NCBI RefSeq assembly: GCF_018831085.1
Contig: NZ_JAGPNM010000005.1
Location: 297,879-361,878, forward strand
Origin: Rheinheimera oceanensis
GTDB taxonomy: Bacteria > Pseudomonadota > Gammaproteobacteria > Enterobacterales > Alteromonadaceae
Reading direction: 5' to 3'
DNA: 64,000 bases
Position 1 is the first letter of the stretch. Each line of letters opens with the position of its first letter. Both the position numbers and the translations under genes were made by a program. Of this stretch, positions 25,576-35,958 are shown in pieces. The notes below the pieces were generated by a model. It worked only from the letters and a program-made list of their open reading frames with translations, was not told the DNA's origin and did no database searches.

Positions 25576-26373
25576 TTACCAGCCAAATGCCAGTACGGCT
25601 TTGTGCAGCACTGTGTCGTTAAACAGTACGTTTGCTGTGCTGCCTTTGGCGGCACCAAAGCAAACGTGCAGCGGTAGCAGGTGCTCTTCGCGCGGGTGCA
25701 TTAGCCTGGCGTCAGGTGCCTGCTGCCAGTTAATCAGCCGCTTTGCCTGTTCAGCGTAACTGTACTGTGGTTGCAGGCTGTCGATAAAGTACTGATTAAA
25801 TGCTTCTACCTGCGCATCGCTCACCAGATCCTGACGGAAAAACGCCTGCATATTATGAAAACTCATACCTGAGCCGATAATCAGCACATTTTGTTGCCGC
25901 AAAAAACTGATTGCTTCACCTAAAGCAATATGTGTTGCCGGGTCCAGGCCTTTTAGCAGTGACAACTGCAGCACAGGAATATCAGCTTGCGGGCGCAGCA
26001 TCAGTAGTGGCACAAAAACACCATGATCCCAACCGCGGCTGGTATTGAGCTGTGGGCTGAAACCGGCTTGCTGTAGTTTTTCTGCTATTTGTGCTGCCAG
26101 TTTTGGTGCGCCGGGGGCAGGGTAGCTTAGCTGATAGCTTTGTGCCGGAAAACCCGAGTAATCAAATAACAATGCCGGGTTATCTGCAGCTGTAAGTGCC
26201 GGTTGGCTGGTTTCCCAGTGTGCACTGATCACCAGTATGGCGGCGGGTGTTGCCAGTTTATGGCCAAGCCCGGTGATAAACTGCGTTAGCGTGTGGTGGT
26301 TTGGATCATTAAGTAAAGGTAAAGGGCCACCACCGTGGGGTAAATACAATACAGGAGCCTGATTTGGGGGCAT
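25576..26373 (-). CDS. DODA-type extradiol ring-opening dioxygenase (LigB/YgiD family)
   Basis: 265 aa from ATG 26373, close to the usual 260-270. Iron/zinc ligand histidines are in LPHGGGP, SAHWE, WDHGVF and HPREEHLLPL, the pattern of DOPA 4,5-dioxygenase-like enzymes that cleave catechols next to the hydroxyls. The frame stays open for 26 more codons to a TTG and would add a hydrophobic helix, but no ribosome site supports that longer form. The physiological substrate of bacterial YgiD-type proteins is not settled. Confidence 0.87.
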   Translation of the reverse strand: MPPNQAPVLYLPHGGGPLPLLNDPNHHTLTQFITGLGHKLATPAAILVISAHWETSQPALTAADNPALLFDYSGFPAQSYQLSYPAPGAPKLAAQIAEKLQQAGFSPQLNTSRGWDHGVFVPLLMLRPQADIPVLQLSLLKGLDPATHIALGEAISFLRQQNVLIIGSGMSFHNMQAFFRQDLVSDAQVEAFNQYFIDSLQPQYSYAEQAKRLINWQQAPDARLMHPREEHLLPLHVCFGAAKGSTANVLFNDTVLHKAVLAFGW

Positions 26374-26504
26374 TGCGCTGTGCTCGTTGGCAAAATAATA
26401 TGTTAAGGCTACGCCTGCTAACCATGCTATGCAATAGAGTAAAATCTGCAAATAATTGAGCTTTTAACAAATAAAATCGAACGATAGGCAAAAGGAGTTG
26501 GGGT

Positions 26505-26972
26505 ATGACACCGGCAATTGAGTTAGCTAAACAGCGTGGTATTGCACATCAGGTGCATCAGTATCAGCATGATCCTGCAGCAGCTTCGTACGGGCTGGAA
26601 GCGGCAGAAAAGCTGGGGCTATTGCCACAACAGGTGTTTAAAACCCTGGCGTTGAGTCTGGATAGCAAGCAACTTGCTGTAGCCGTGTTGCCGGTAGATC
26701 AGTTGCTAAGCATGAAACAGCTTGCCAAAGCACTGGGCGCAAAAAAAGCTGATATGGCCAATGCGGCAGATGTCATGCGCAGCACCGGCTATGTGCTGGG
26801 TGGTGTAAGCCCGTTGGGGCAAAAAAAGCGCTTGCCTACTGTTATTGACAGCTCGGCGCAGCAGTTGGCCACTATTTACGTTAGCGCCGGGCGGCGTGGG
26901 CTGGAAATTGAGTTAAACGCGGAAGATTTATGCAGGCTGCTCGATGCGCAGTTTGCACCGTTGTGCCAATAA
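26505..26972 (+). CDS. ybaK: Cys-tRNA(Pro)/Cys-tRNA(Cys) deacylase YbaK
   Basis: 155 aa, the usual YbaK/EbsC length. The family core is visible: 'VFKTLALSLDSKQLAVAVLPVDQLLSMKQLAKALGAKKADMA' with the catalytic-pocket lysine region, and 'GYVLGGVSPLGQKKRLPTVID' with the GxxSP loop. It removes cysteine wrongly attached to tRNA-Pro in the cytoplasm. AAGGAG precedes the ATG, and a strong terminator follows the stop. Confidence 0.93.
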   Translation: MTPAIELAKQRGIAHQVHQYQHDPAAASYGLEAAEKLGLLPQQVFKTLALSLDSKQLAVAVLPVDQLLSMKQLAKALGAKKADMANAADVMRSTGYVLGGVSPLGQKKRLPTVIDSSAQQLATIYVSAGRRGLEIELNAEDLCRLLDAQFAPLCQ

Positions 26973-26990
26973 ATATCATGATGCTAATAA

Positions 26991-27017
26991 AAACGGGCGC
27001 TGTGTAGGCGCCCGTTT
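26991..27017. terminator. Bidirectional terminator between ybaK and katG
   Basis: 10-bp stem AAACGGGCGC / GCGCCCGTTT with a 7-nt loop. A-rich sequence lies to the left and T-rich to the right, serving the convergent ybaK and katG genes. Confidence 0.82.
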
Positions 27018-27045
27018 GTTGCTTATCACCTGTTTATGGCAGTGA

Positions 27046-29541
<2,496 letters not shown>

Positions 29542-29574
29542 TGCGGCAACCGCGCCAGATGCCGGGTTGCCGCA
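29542..29574 (-). terminator. Terminator of the glutathione transferase gene
   Basis: 10-bp stem TGCGGCAACC / GGTTGCCGCA. Read on the minus strand it is followed by GTGTTTTGT, a usable U-rich tract, 19 bp after the GST stop. Confidence 0.7.
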
Positions 29575-29592
29575 CTGCTGATGTTTATACTG

Positions 29593-30222
29593 TTACGCCT
29601 CCGCCTGCCCGGCGGTCAGCGCATCATCCAGTTTATTTGCTCTGATAGCGGCTTCCCGTGCTTGCAACCGTTGTACATATTCGGTAAAAACAGGGCGTTT
29701 TTCCAGCGTATCAAACATCATGCCCCACTCAATATGGCTGCCCACATACACATCGGCCGCAGTAAATTGCTCGCCGCAAATATAGGGGCCTTTAGTTAAC
29801 GCGGTTTCCAGCGCATTTAAGGTATCCTGATACAAACCACAGCCTGCGGCCGCGGCGTTGTCGGCATCCAGGCGCCAGTTATAGGCTTTGGCAGTGGTGG
29901 CCATTTCCAGTGGGCCGGCAGCAAAAAACAACCAGCGGTAATAGGTAGCACGCTCAGGGCTGTCGGGTGCCGGGGCAAGTTGTTTGTCGGCAAACTGATC
30001 GGCCAGATAAGCACAAATGGCAGCAGCTTCGGTTACTACCACATCACCGTGAGTGATTACCGGCACTTTGCCCATTGGGTTAAGTGCCAGAAATTCTGCC
30101 GATTTCATTTCAGGGCCGTACTGCAGCACTTTTAACTCGTAAGCTATGTTCAGCTCTTCCAGCAGCCAGCGGATAATGCGGCCACGCGACTGAGGGTTGG
30201 TATATAGCGTGAGTAGTTTCAT
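29593..30222 (-). CDS. Glutathione S-transferase family protein
   Basis: 209 aa. N-terminal thioredoxin-like domain 'LLTLYTNPQSRGRIIRWLLEEL' with the likely catalytic Ser12-Arg13 pair, the cis-Pro in MGKVPVI, the 'EAAAICAYLAD' glutathione-contact turn, and the C-terminal helical domain ('FTAADVYVGSHIEW'). It conjugates or reduces electrophiles and peroxides with glutathione in the cytosol. It is divergent from a WYL-domain regulator (172 bp between starts), which probably controls it. Confidence 0.9.
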   Translation of the reverse strand: MKLLTLYTNPQSRGRIIRWLLEELNIAYELKVLQYGPEMKSAEFLALNPMGKVPVITHGDVVVTEAAAICAYLADQFADKQLAPAPDSPERATYYRWLFFAAGPLEMATTAKAYNWRLDADNAAAAGCGLYQDTLNALETALTKGPYICGEQFTAADVYVGSHIEWGMMFDTLEKRPVFTEYVQRLQAREAAIRANKLDDALTAGQAEA

Positions 30223-30309
30223 TTTACTTATTCCTTATGGCTTATTTTTCGTGGTTAGTAACAGCGAGTTGTTGGCGTTTTGCGCTACTGGCGTACTGTA
30301 AAACGTAAA

Positions 30310-30328
30310 TAGGACAGAATGCGTCCTA
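30310..30328. promoter_or_regulatory. Dyad between GST and WYL regulator genes, candidate operator
   Basis: TAGGAC-AGAATGC-GTCCTA: perfect 6-bp arms with a 7-bp spacer, located in the shared promoter region of the two divergent genes. Operator function for the adjacent regulator is inferred from position. Confidence 0.5.
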
Positions 30329-30394
30329 ATTATCGGTTATATTTTGTGTCTGTTAATTACACTAGGAAGCGTAAATGAACAGGTGCAAATATAA

Positions 30395-31345
30395 ATGAGC
30401 GGACCGACTATCCGGGTACTTAGCCTGCTTGAGTTACTGCAGTCTCACGGCCGTTTAAGCGGCACTGAGTTGGCAGCGAGGCTGGGCGTAGATAAGCGCA
30501 CAGTGCGGCGTTATATTCAGGCACTGGAGCAGCTGGGTATTCCGGTTACTACTGAACAGGGCTGCGACGGTGGCTATATGCTGGTAGCCGGTTTTAAGCT
30601 GCCGCCAATGATGTTTACCAATGACGAAACCCTGGCGCTGTCGCTTGGCCTGTTAGCGGCGCACAATCTGAATCTGGCCGATACTCAGGGGGCTATCAGT
30701 AGTGTTCAGGCTAAGTTAGAACGGGTAATGCCGGCTAAGCTTAAATCCCGCGCCCGGGCTATTGCCGACACTATTAAGTTAATATTGCCTGCATCTGACG
30801 CTGAAACTCCCGGCCAGCAGCTTAGCCCTTTGCTTGACGCGCTGGAGCAACAGCGTTCGGTGAGCATCTGTTACACCTCTTATCAGCAAGCGCCGGTTGT
30901 AAGGCAGGTTGACCCTTATGGTTTGTTGTTTCGCAGCGGGCGCTGGTATATGAGTGGTTATTGTCATTTAAGGCAAGAACTACGTACCTTCCGGCTGGAC
31001 CGCCTGCAGCAGATTGAATTGCTGCAGCAGCGTTTTAACCGGCCAGCAAATTTTGATACGGCAGAGCATTTTACCCGCAGCCTGTATGGCATGCCGGGTA
31101 ATCTGGATGTGCAGGTTATGCTGCATACCGACAAACACACCGCGGCGCAGGCGATGGGAGAGACGGCATCGATGCTAAAACCACAGGCCGGTGGTTTGCT
31201 GTTAAGCACCCGCACCGACAGTTGTTATTGCTTAGCGCAGTGGTTAAGCCAACTGCCGTTTGATTTTAGTATTATTGAACCGCCGGAGCTAAAACTTGCC
31301 TTAAAGCAGCAGGCCAAACGCTTAATGAACATTGCACAGCGTTAG
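30395..31345 (+). CDS. YafY-type transcriptional regulator (HTH + WYL domain)
   Basis: 316 aa. N-terminal DeoR/HTH_11 winged helix ('LSGTELAARLGVDKRTVRRYIQALEQLGIPV', about 21-52) and a WYL ligand-binding domain (about 150-215, with 'PYGLLFRSGRWYMSGYC' and 'RTFRLDRL'), followed by a WCX dimerisation tail. Such proteins sense nucleotides or small ligands; in E. coli the group is often paired with the gene it faces. ACAGGTG lies upstream of the start. The divergent GST gene and the TAGGAC dyad between them suggest local control. Confidence 0.9.
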   Translation: MSGPTIRVLSLLELLQSHGRLSGTELAARLGVDKRTVRRYIQALEQLGIPVTTEQGCDGGYMLVAGFKLPPMMFTNDETLALSLGLLAAHNLNLADTQGAISSVQAKLERVMPAKLKSRARAIADTIKLILPASDAETPGQQLSPLLDALEQQRSVSICYTSYQQAPVVRQVDPYGLLFRSGRWYMSGYCHLRQELRTFRLDRLQQIELLQQRFNRPANFDTAEHFTRSLYGMPGNLDVQVMLHTDKHTAAQAMGETASMLKPQAGGLLLSTRTDSCYCLAQWLSQLPFDFSIIEPPELKLALKQQAKRLMNIAQR

Positions 31346-31391
31346 AGTTAGCTGTGTCGCGGTTTGCGCTTAGCCTGCCAACTGGTGCATA

Positions 31392-31730
31392 TCACTTCGG
31401 TTTATTTAGCAGGGCTTTTAAATCCGCAAAAGGGTTGTGGGTTGCCGGTGCCACTTTTTGCTCGGTAGTACCGCCATATAGCACAAACTCGTGGAATTTA
31501 TTATGCTCGTTGTCATGGCAATAAATACACAGTAACTCCCAATTACTGCCATCAGAGGGGTTATTGCTGTGATTGTGATCAATATGATGCACGGTTAATT
31601 CGCGCAAATTGGAATGCACAAACTCCCGGGCACAACGGCCACATACCCAGGGATACATTTTCAGCGCTTTATCGCGATAACCCTGTTCTTGCTGCTGATA
31701 GGCTGCAGCGCCGCTGTTGGCTTTGCTCAT
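31392..31730 (-). CDS. yajD: HNH nuclease family protein YajD
   Basis: 112 aa from ATG 31730, preceded by AGGA; ten further codons upstream are in frame but lack a ribosome site. The HNH core is intact: CGRC and CIYC zinc knuckles frame 'ELTVHHIDHNHSNNPSDGSNWELLC', and the end 'NPFADLKALLNK' matches E. coli YajD, also about 115 aa. The cellular role of YajD is not established. Confidence 0.92.
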   Translation of the reverse strand: MSKANSGAAAYQQQEQGYRDKALKMYPWVCGRCAREFVHSNLRELTVHHIDHNHSNNPSDGSNWELLCIYCHDNEHNKFHEFVLYGGTTEQKVAPATHNPFADLKALLNKPK

Positions 31731-31923
31731 AATTGTCCTGGTATATTGGTTTAGTAACACGGCCGGTTATGCCACTACTGTGTTATAAAAGATGACTTGA
31801 TTTTAACAGCCATACCGGCTTAAGCAACGCTTGTTTTGGCAGTTTACAGCCAGATTGGTGCTGGCCAAAGCCTTTACACGGTGTTGTAAAATAAAGCTGT
31901 TTGAGTGCACTAAAGGAACACAA

Positions 31924-32298
31924 ATGACAAACGGAATAACGAATATGGCGGGCTCAGTGCCAGAGTGGTGTGCCATGGCAATTGAGCTGCTGGGCATTGC
32001 TATTATCACTGTTATCGCTATTTATGCTTTGGTACATGCCGGTATACGCTTAGTAAAAGGTGATGTAGTAAGCGATATCCAGCAACAGGTGCGTCAGCAA
32101 TTGGGGCGGGGTATTTTGCTGGGGCTGGAGTTTTTAATCGCGGCAGATATTATTCATACCGTAGCGGTGGAGCTTACCTTTGAAAACGTAGGTGTACTGG
32201 CGCTGGTGGTGTTAATCCGCACCTTTTTAAGTTTTACCCTTGAGCTGGAGTTAACCGGCAAATGGCCCTGGCAACAGACTGGTGCGAAAAGCAAATAA
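31924..32298 (+). CDS. DUF1622 domain-containing membrane protein
   Basis: 124 aa from ATG 31924, preceded by AAAGGA; the frame is open further upstream but without signals. Three hydrophobic segments, with 'LLGIAIITVIAIYALVHAG', 'GRGILLGLEFLIAADIIHTVA' and 'LALVVLIRTFLSFTLELELTG', the DUF1622 signature. Inner-membrane protein of unknown function. It stands alone; the 220 bp after it contain nothing recognisable. Confidence 0.85.
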   Translation: MTNGITNMAGSVPEWCAMAIELLGIAIITVIAIYALVHAGIRLVKGDVVSDIQQQVRQQLGRGILLGLEFLIAADIIHTVAVELTFENVGVLALVVLIRTFLSFTLELELTGKWPWQQTGAKSK

Positions 32299-32519
32299 TG
32301 CACAGCCGCAACTTACAGAGCTGTGGCCTGCGTATTTAATAGAGACACTAGCTCTGCAACCAAAGCTTTTTCTTCTGCAATTAGCCTCTGCTTAATTCCC
32401 CAAAGCTAGCAGGGCAAATATCTTTGGGGGTTAGTTTTTTTGCGTCCTGAGTATGGTTGGGCTTCACGCTTTATTTTTTGTTGTGAGTTGTTTATTGTTT
32501 GCTCTGGAGCAGGCAAATT

Positions 32520-33518
32520 TTGGGGCGAACTTTGTTGAAGATAATCAGTGTAATAGTGCTTTTATTCAGCTTTCCGGTATTTTCCGGCCAAGCTTGTCAA
32601 AGTGGTGATACCGGCCAAAGCGATAGCCGATTAGATTTACTGTTTGCGCTGCAGTTACAGAGCGGATATTTTCTGAATAACAACTTAGATATACCGCTCA
32701 AAGAACAGTACAAAGCAGTGCAGTTTGATACTGAAACATTGACAAATTTCCGCACATTAACCGCAAACGGCTTCAGATTCAGCACCTTGCCAGCATATTT
32801 TCTGTCGTTAGACTGTGAGTTCAGACAAAGTAATGCGGCTCCCGCTGCAGAAATCAGGCTGCCAGCGGATAAAGAGCCGTTGTTTGCCGATTTTGTTTCC
32901 TCTTTAAATAATGAACTTAGCAATGGGCTTATCAGCCAGCTACAGGCTCTACCCAATGGTTTTGACATTGATCATGTGCTGCATAGATCAATCATTAAAC
33001 AAACCAAAGATTCATTAAAACAAAGCTTTAATATGTTCCCGCAGGACATCAGTATTATCTTCCACCCATTGCTGCATGATGGCGGATTCTTCTTCAAAGT
33101 CGGCGCCAACAGTTATTCATTAATTGGTCCAACGTCAAATCGGGGAAATACCGTCGATTTTGGTCCCAAAGGGCGGATCACGGAAATTGTTGCGCATGAA
33201 CTGTCGCATGGTTTTATCGACCAGGTAGTGTACTCGTCTGATATAAAAGCGTGCCAGGCCTTCATCGGTGAGGCATTCAGAAAGAATATGCAGAAAAATG
33301 GCTACGCTGAAGTTAAAACCATCATTACGGAACATATGGTTAGGGCAATAGTGTGGAATGTTCTCGAAGAATTAGTGCCTGATTACAAAGCGCATATTAT
33401 GCAAAAAGAGCAAGACATGGGGTTTCAGGATTTACCAACTCTGGCCAATAAATTTGCGCAGTTAAGAGATGTAAATGCCATGTTCGGGCAGACAAAACAG
33501 CTGTTTAATTGTCAGTAA
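32520..33518 (+). CDS. Exported putative zinc metallopeptidase, uncharacterised
   Basis: 332 aa from TTG 32520, chosen because GGAG and AGG lie 10 and 6 nt upstream; an earlier TTG at 32499 lacks a ribosome site. A signal peptide (about 5-22) precedes a mature region with two Cys near its start. 'ITEIVAHELSHGFIDQ' carries an HELSH zinc motif at about 226-230, and a Glu in 'CQAFIGEAF' or 'IITEHMV' about 30-50 residues on could be the third ligand. The rest matches no family I can name. Base use is a little AT-richer than neighbours. Peptidase activity is inferred from the motif. Confidence 0.6.
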   Translation: MGRTLLKIISVIVLLFSFPVFSGQACQSGDTGQSDSRLDLLFALQLQSGYFLNNNLDIPLKEQYKAVQFDTETLTNFRTLTANGFRFSTLPAYFLSLDCEFRQSNAAPAAEIRLPADKEPLFADFVSSLNNELSNGLISQLQALPNGFDIDHVLHRSIIKQTKDSLKQSFNMFPQDISIIFHPLLHDGGFFFKVGANSYSLIGPTSNRGNTVDFGPKGRITEIVAHELSHGFIDQVVYSSDIKACQAFIGEAFRKNMQKNGYAEVKTIITEHMVRAIVWNVLEELVPDYKAHIMQKEQDMGFQDLPTLANKFAQLRDVNAMFGQTKQLFNCQ

Positions 33519-33690
33519 GTTCTGGCAAAGTGCAGGCAAGAGTCAATTACAAGCATTAAGCCTGTTGTTGCTTGCTGCTCAGATTTTGCTGCCAAACAGC
33601 AGATAGTGGCAGTTATCTTTGGTTTATCCATGTACAATGCGCGGTTTATTAGCGCGTTCAGCTGTTGAGTGCCCACCTGTAGGAATTTTA

Positions 33691-33996
33691 ATGAAAAAAA
33701 CGTTTGCTTTAACTCACGCTAAGCTGAATACGGCCCGTTTAACCGACGCCATTAAACACGAGATTAAAAAATACCTGGCCCGTGAGCGGCGCAAGGCGCT
33801 GCCTGAGGGTACAGACTACTGGACATTTGATTGCCGCTTTGGTGCTTCAGCTGAGGTAGCCGGAAAAATCTTTACCTCTGAAATCAATAAACATATTGAT
33901 GCCGCCGTAGTACAACAGCTGCCTGAATTCTATGTCGAGATCCTGGCCAGGGCTTGTCAGCATAAGCCGCGTTTACATGACGAAGCCACCGACTGA
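33691..33996 (+). CDS. DUF6172 family protein
   Basis: 101 aa from ATG 33691 with GTAGGA upstream; 24 in-frame codons before it have no start signal. The sequence 'MKKTFALTHAKLNTARLTDA' and 'KYLARERRKALPEGTDYWTFDCRFG' is the conserved body of DUF6172, a small soluble protein of unknown function found in many proteobacteria. No informative neighbours. Confidence 0.82.
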   Translation: MKKTFALTHAKLNTARLTDAIKHEIKKYLARERRKALPEGTDYWTFDCRFGASAEVAGKIFTSEINKHIDAAVVQQLPEFYVEILARACQHKPRLHDEATD

Positions 33997-34056
33997 TTTT
34001 TTACAGCCAGCTTCGCCCCCTTATTTTGACTGTGGCTGTGCTACAGAGGAACTTAT

Positions 34057-35325
34057 ATGCAATTTTCATCGTTAGACTTAGCGCCTGATTTACTGCGCGC
34101 ACTGGCTGAATGCGGTTACAACGAGATGACACCGGTGCAGGCTCAGGCTATTGTGCCGGCGCGCCGTGGTAAAGATTTACAGGTTACTGCGCAAACCGGT
34201 ACCGGTAAAACTGCGGCGTTTGCTATTCCGCTATTGCAACGCATGCTGGATGCGCCAAAAGCCACGGCAGAGCGCCGCCCAAGGGCGTTGATCCTTACTC
34301 CAACCCGCGAACTGGCCGAGCAAATAGCCAATGCGATAAGCGCCTATGCGCAGTTTTTGCCGGTCAGTGTTACTGCTTTATACGGTGGTGTAAAAATGGG
34401 TGGCCAGGCGAGTAAACTAACTGCTGGTGTTGATATGGTGATAAGCACCCCCGGCCGCTTATTAGAACACCTGGCTTTGGGCAATGTGATTTTAAGCGAT
34501 GTTGAGTTTGTAGTACTGGATGAAGCCGACCGTATGCTGGATATGGGCTTTAGCGCTGATGTGCTGAAGTTGCTGCAAATGACAGCAACTAAACGCCAGA
34601 CGTTGCTGTTTTCTGCCACTACGTCACCTGCGGTAAATGAGTTGTCGCATAAAATTTTGCATAACCATCAGCAAATCCGCGTGGCTAAAACCAATAGTGC
34701 AGCTGATACGGTAAACCATGTGGTGTACCCGGTTGAAGAAAACCGCAAAATTGAACTGTTTGAGAAGCTGCTGGCAGAACATAACTGGTTTCAGGTGTTG
34801 GTGTTCACCAGCACCAAAGAACAGGCTGATCAACTGTTAGCTGGCTTGCAGCAGCGCAGAATTGATGCCGCAGTATGCCATGGTGACAAAAGCCAGGGCG
34901 CCAGGCGTCGTGCTATTGCCGATTTTAAAACCGCTAAACTGCAGGTGCTAATAGCCACTGAAGTAGCAGCCCGTGGCCTGGATATTCAGGGGCTGGATTA
35001 TGTTGTTAACTTTAACCTGCCTTACTTACCGGAAGATTATGTGCACCGCATAGGCCGCACCGGCCGGGCAGGGGCGGCAGGCACCGCTATTTCTTTTGTC
35101 AGCCGTGAAGAAGAGCAAAGCCTGGAACGTATTCAAAAGCTGATGGGCAGCACTATTAAGCGGGTTGTTAAACCAGGGTTTGACGTGAGTAACCGTGGCT
35201 CGCTGCTTAAGAGTATCTCGCGTAAGGTACTAACCGGGCGCTCGAACAAAGCAACCGAAACCGTAATAGATCTGGCAAGTTCAGGCAAAGCCAGGCGTAA
35301 AGCAAAGCCACAGCGCACTAAGTAA
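34057..35325 (+). CDS. rhlE: DEAD-box ATP-dependent RNA helicase RhlE
   Basis: 422 aa with all DEAD-box motifs in order: Q motif region (FSSLDLAPDLLRAL), AQTGTGKT (I), PTRELAEQ (Ia), TPGRL (Ib), DEAD in VLDEADRMLDMGF (II), SAT (III), 'VLVFTSTKEQAD' (IV), 'ATEVAARGLDIQ' (V) and HRIGRTGRAG (VI). The DRMLDMGF form and short basic tail fit RhlE rather than SrmB, DbpA or CsdA. It remodels RNA in ribosome assembly and decay. AGAGGA ribosome site. Confidence 0.92.
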   Translation: MQFSSLDLAPDLLRALAECGYNEMTPVQAQAIVPARRGKDLQVTAQTGTGKTAAFAIPLLQRMLDAPKATAERRPRALILTPTRELAEQIANAISAYAQFLPVSVTALYGGVKMGGQASKLTAGVDMVISTPGRLLEHLALGNVILSDVEFVVLDEADRMLDMGFSADVLKLLQMTATKRQTLLFSATTSPAVNELSHKILHNHQQIRVAKTNSAADTVNHVVYPVEENRKIELFEKLLAEHNWFQVLVFTSTKEQADQLLAGLQQRRIDAAVCHGDKSQGARRRAIADFKTAKLQVLIATEVAARGLDIQGLDYVVNFNLPYLPEDYVHRIGRTGRAGAAGTAISFVSREEEQSLERIQKLMGSTIKRVVKPGFDVSNRGSLLKSISRKVLTGRSNKATETVIDLASSGKARRKAKPQRTK

Positions 35326-35406
35326 TAGTCAGGCCGTGTTCATAGTGTTGTGCCACGCTTAAAGGTGTTTAACGGTATTACAACTAACATCTTTAAGGAG
35401 TAAGTT

Positions 35407-35760
35407 ATGAATACGTCAGTAAAACCTGTTATTGCGTTGGGGTTAATCTGTGTGTTGGCAGCGGGTTTGTCAGGCTGTGAGAAAAAAGTTATCAATGAAA
35501 AAACCGGTGTGCCGGAAAACAATATGGTTGTTAAAGAAGGTCTGGCGGATGATGCCAATGTGTCCAGTGCCGTAATGGCTGCGCTGCAACGTGAAGAGCA
35601 GCTTAAAGCCTTTAACTTTCATATTGAAACCCGTAAGGGCGATGTCACCCTGATGGGTGAAGTAGATACGCCGGAGCAACGTATGCTGGCCGAGCAGATC
35701 ACGTTAGCCACGGCGGGCGCACATACGGTGCAAAATAAAATAAGTGTAAAAAATAATTAG
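35407..35760 (+). CDS. BON domain lipoprotein
   Basis: 117 aa. Lipobox LSGC (Cys24) and a single BON domain (about 48-115) with 'VSSAVMAALQREEQLKAFNFHIETRKGDVTLMGEVDTPEQRMLAEQI'. BON domains, as in OsmY, bind phospholipid surfaces, so this is likely an envelope stress protein. AAGGAG is optimally placed. It follows rhlE by 81 bp but probably has its own promoter. Confidence 0.88.
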   Translation: MNTSVKPVIALGLICVLAAGLSGCEKKVINEKTGVPENNMVVKEGLADDANVSSAVMAALQREEQLKAFNFHIETRKGDVTLMGEVDTPEQRMLAEQITLATAGAHTVQNKISVKNN

Positions 35761-35907
35761 CCTTAAAGCGCATTTCCGGCTGATGTAATAGTGTTTTAAC
35801 CGCGAATTTATTTTTGCAGCTTTTGTTTAGTGCTTTTTTTCTATAGGTTAGCCTGTAAAACGGCGCCCGTTTGATTTTTTCTGCACCAATTACAACAACA
35901 GCATACA

Positions 35908-35936
35908 CCTGGCCCGGACTCCGGGTTCCGGCCAGG
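35908..35936. other. Hairpin in the cpdB leader
   Basis: 7-bp stem CCTGGCC / GGCCAGG enclosing a smaller CGGA..CTCCGGG fold, 22 bp before the cpdB start. It may be a terminator of the BON gene or an mRNA leader structure; no U tract follows. Confidence 0.4.
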
Positions 35937-35958
35937 CTGTAAAAGCCGGGATTTAACT

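Noticed and set aside
26374..26451. N-terminal transmembrane extension of the DODA dioxygenase
   Set aside because: The frame is open to a TTG and would encode a hydrophobic helix, but there is no ribosome site and family members begin at the internal ATG.
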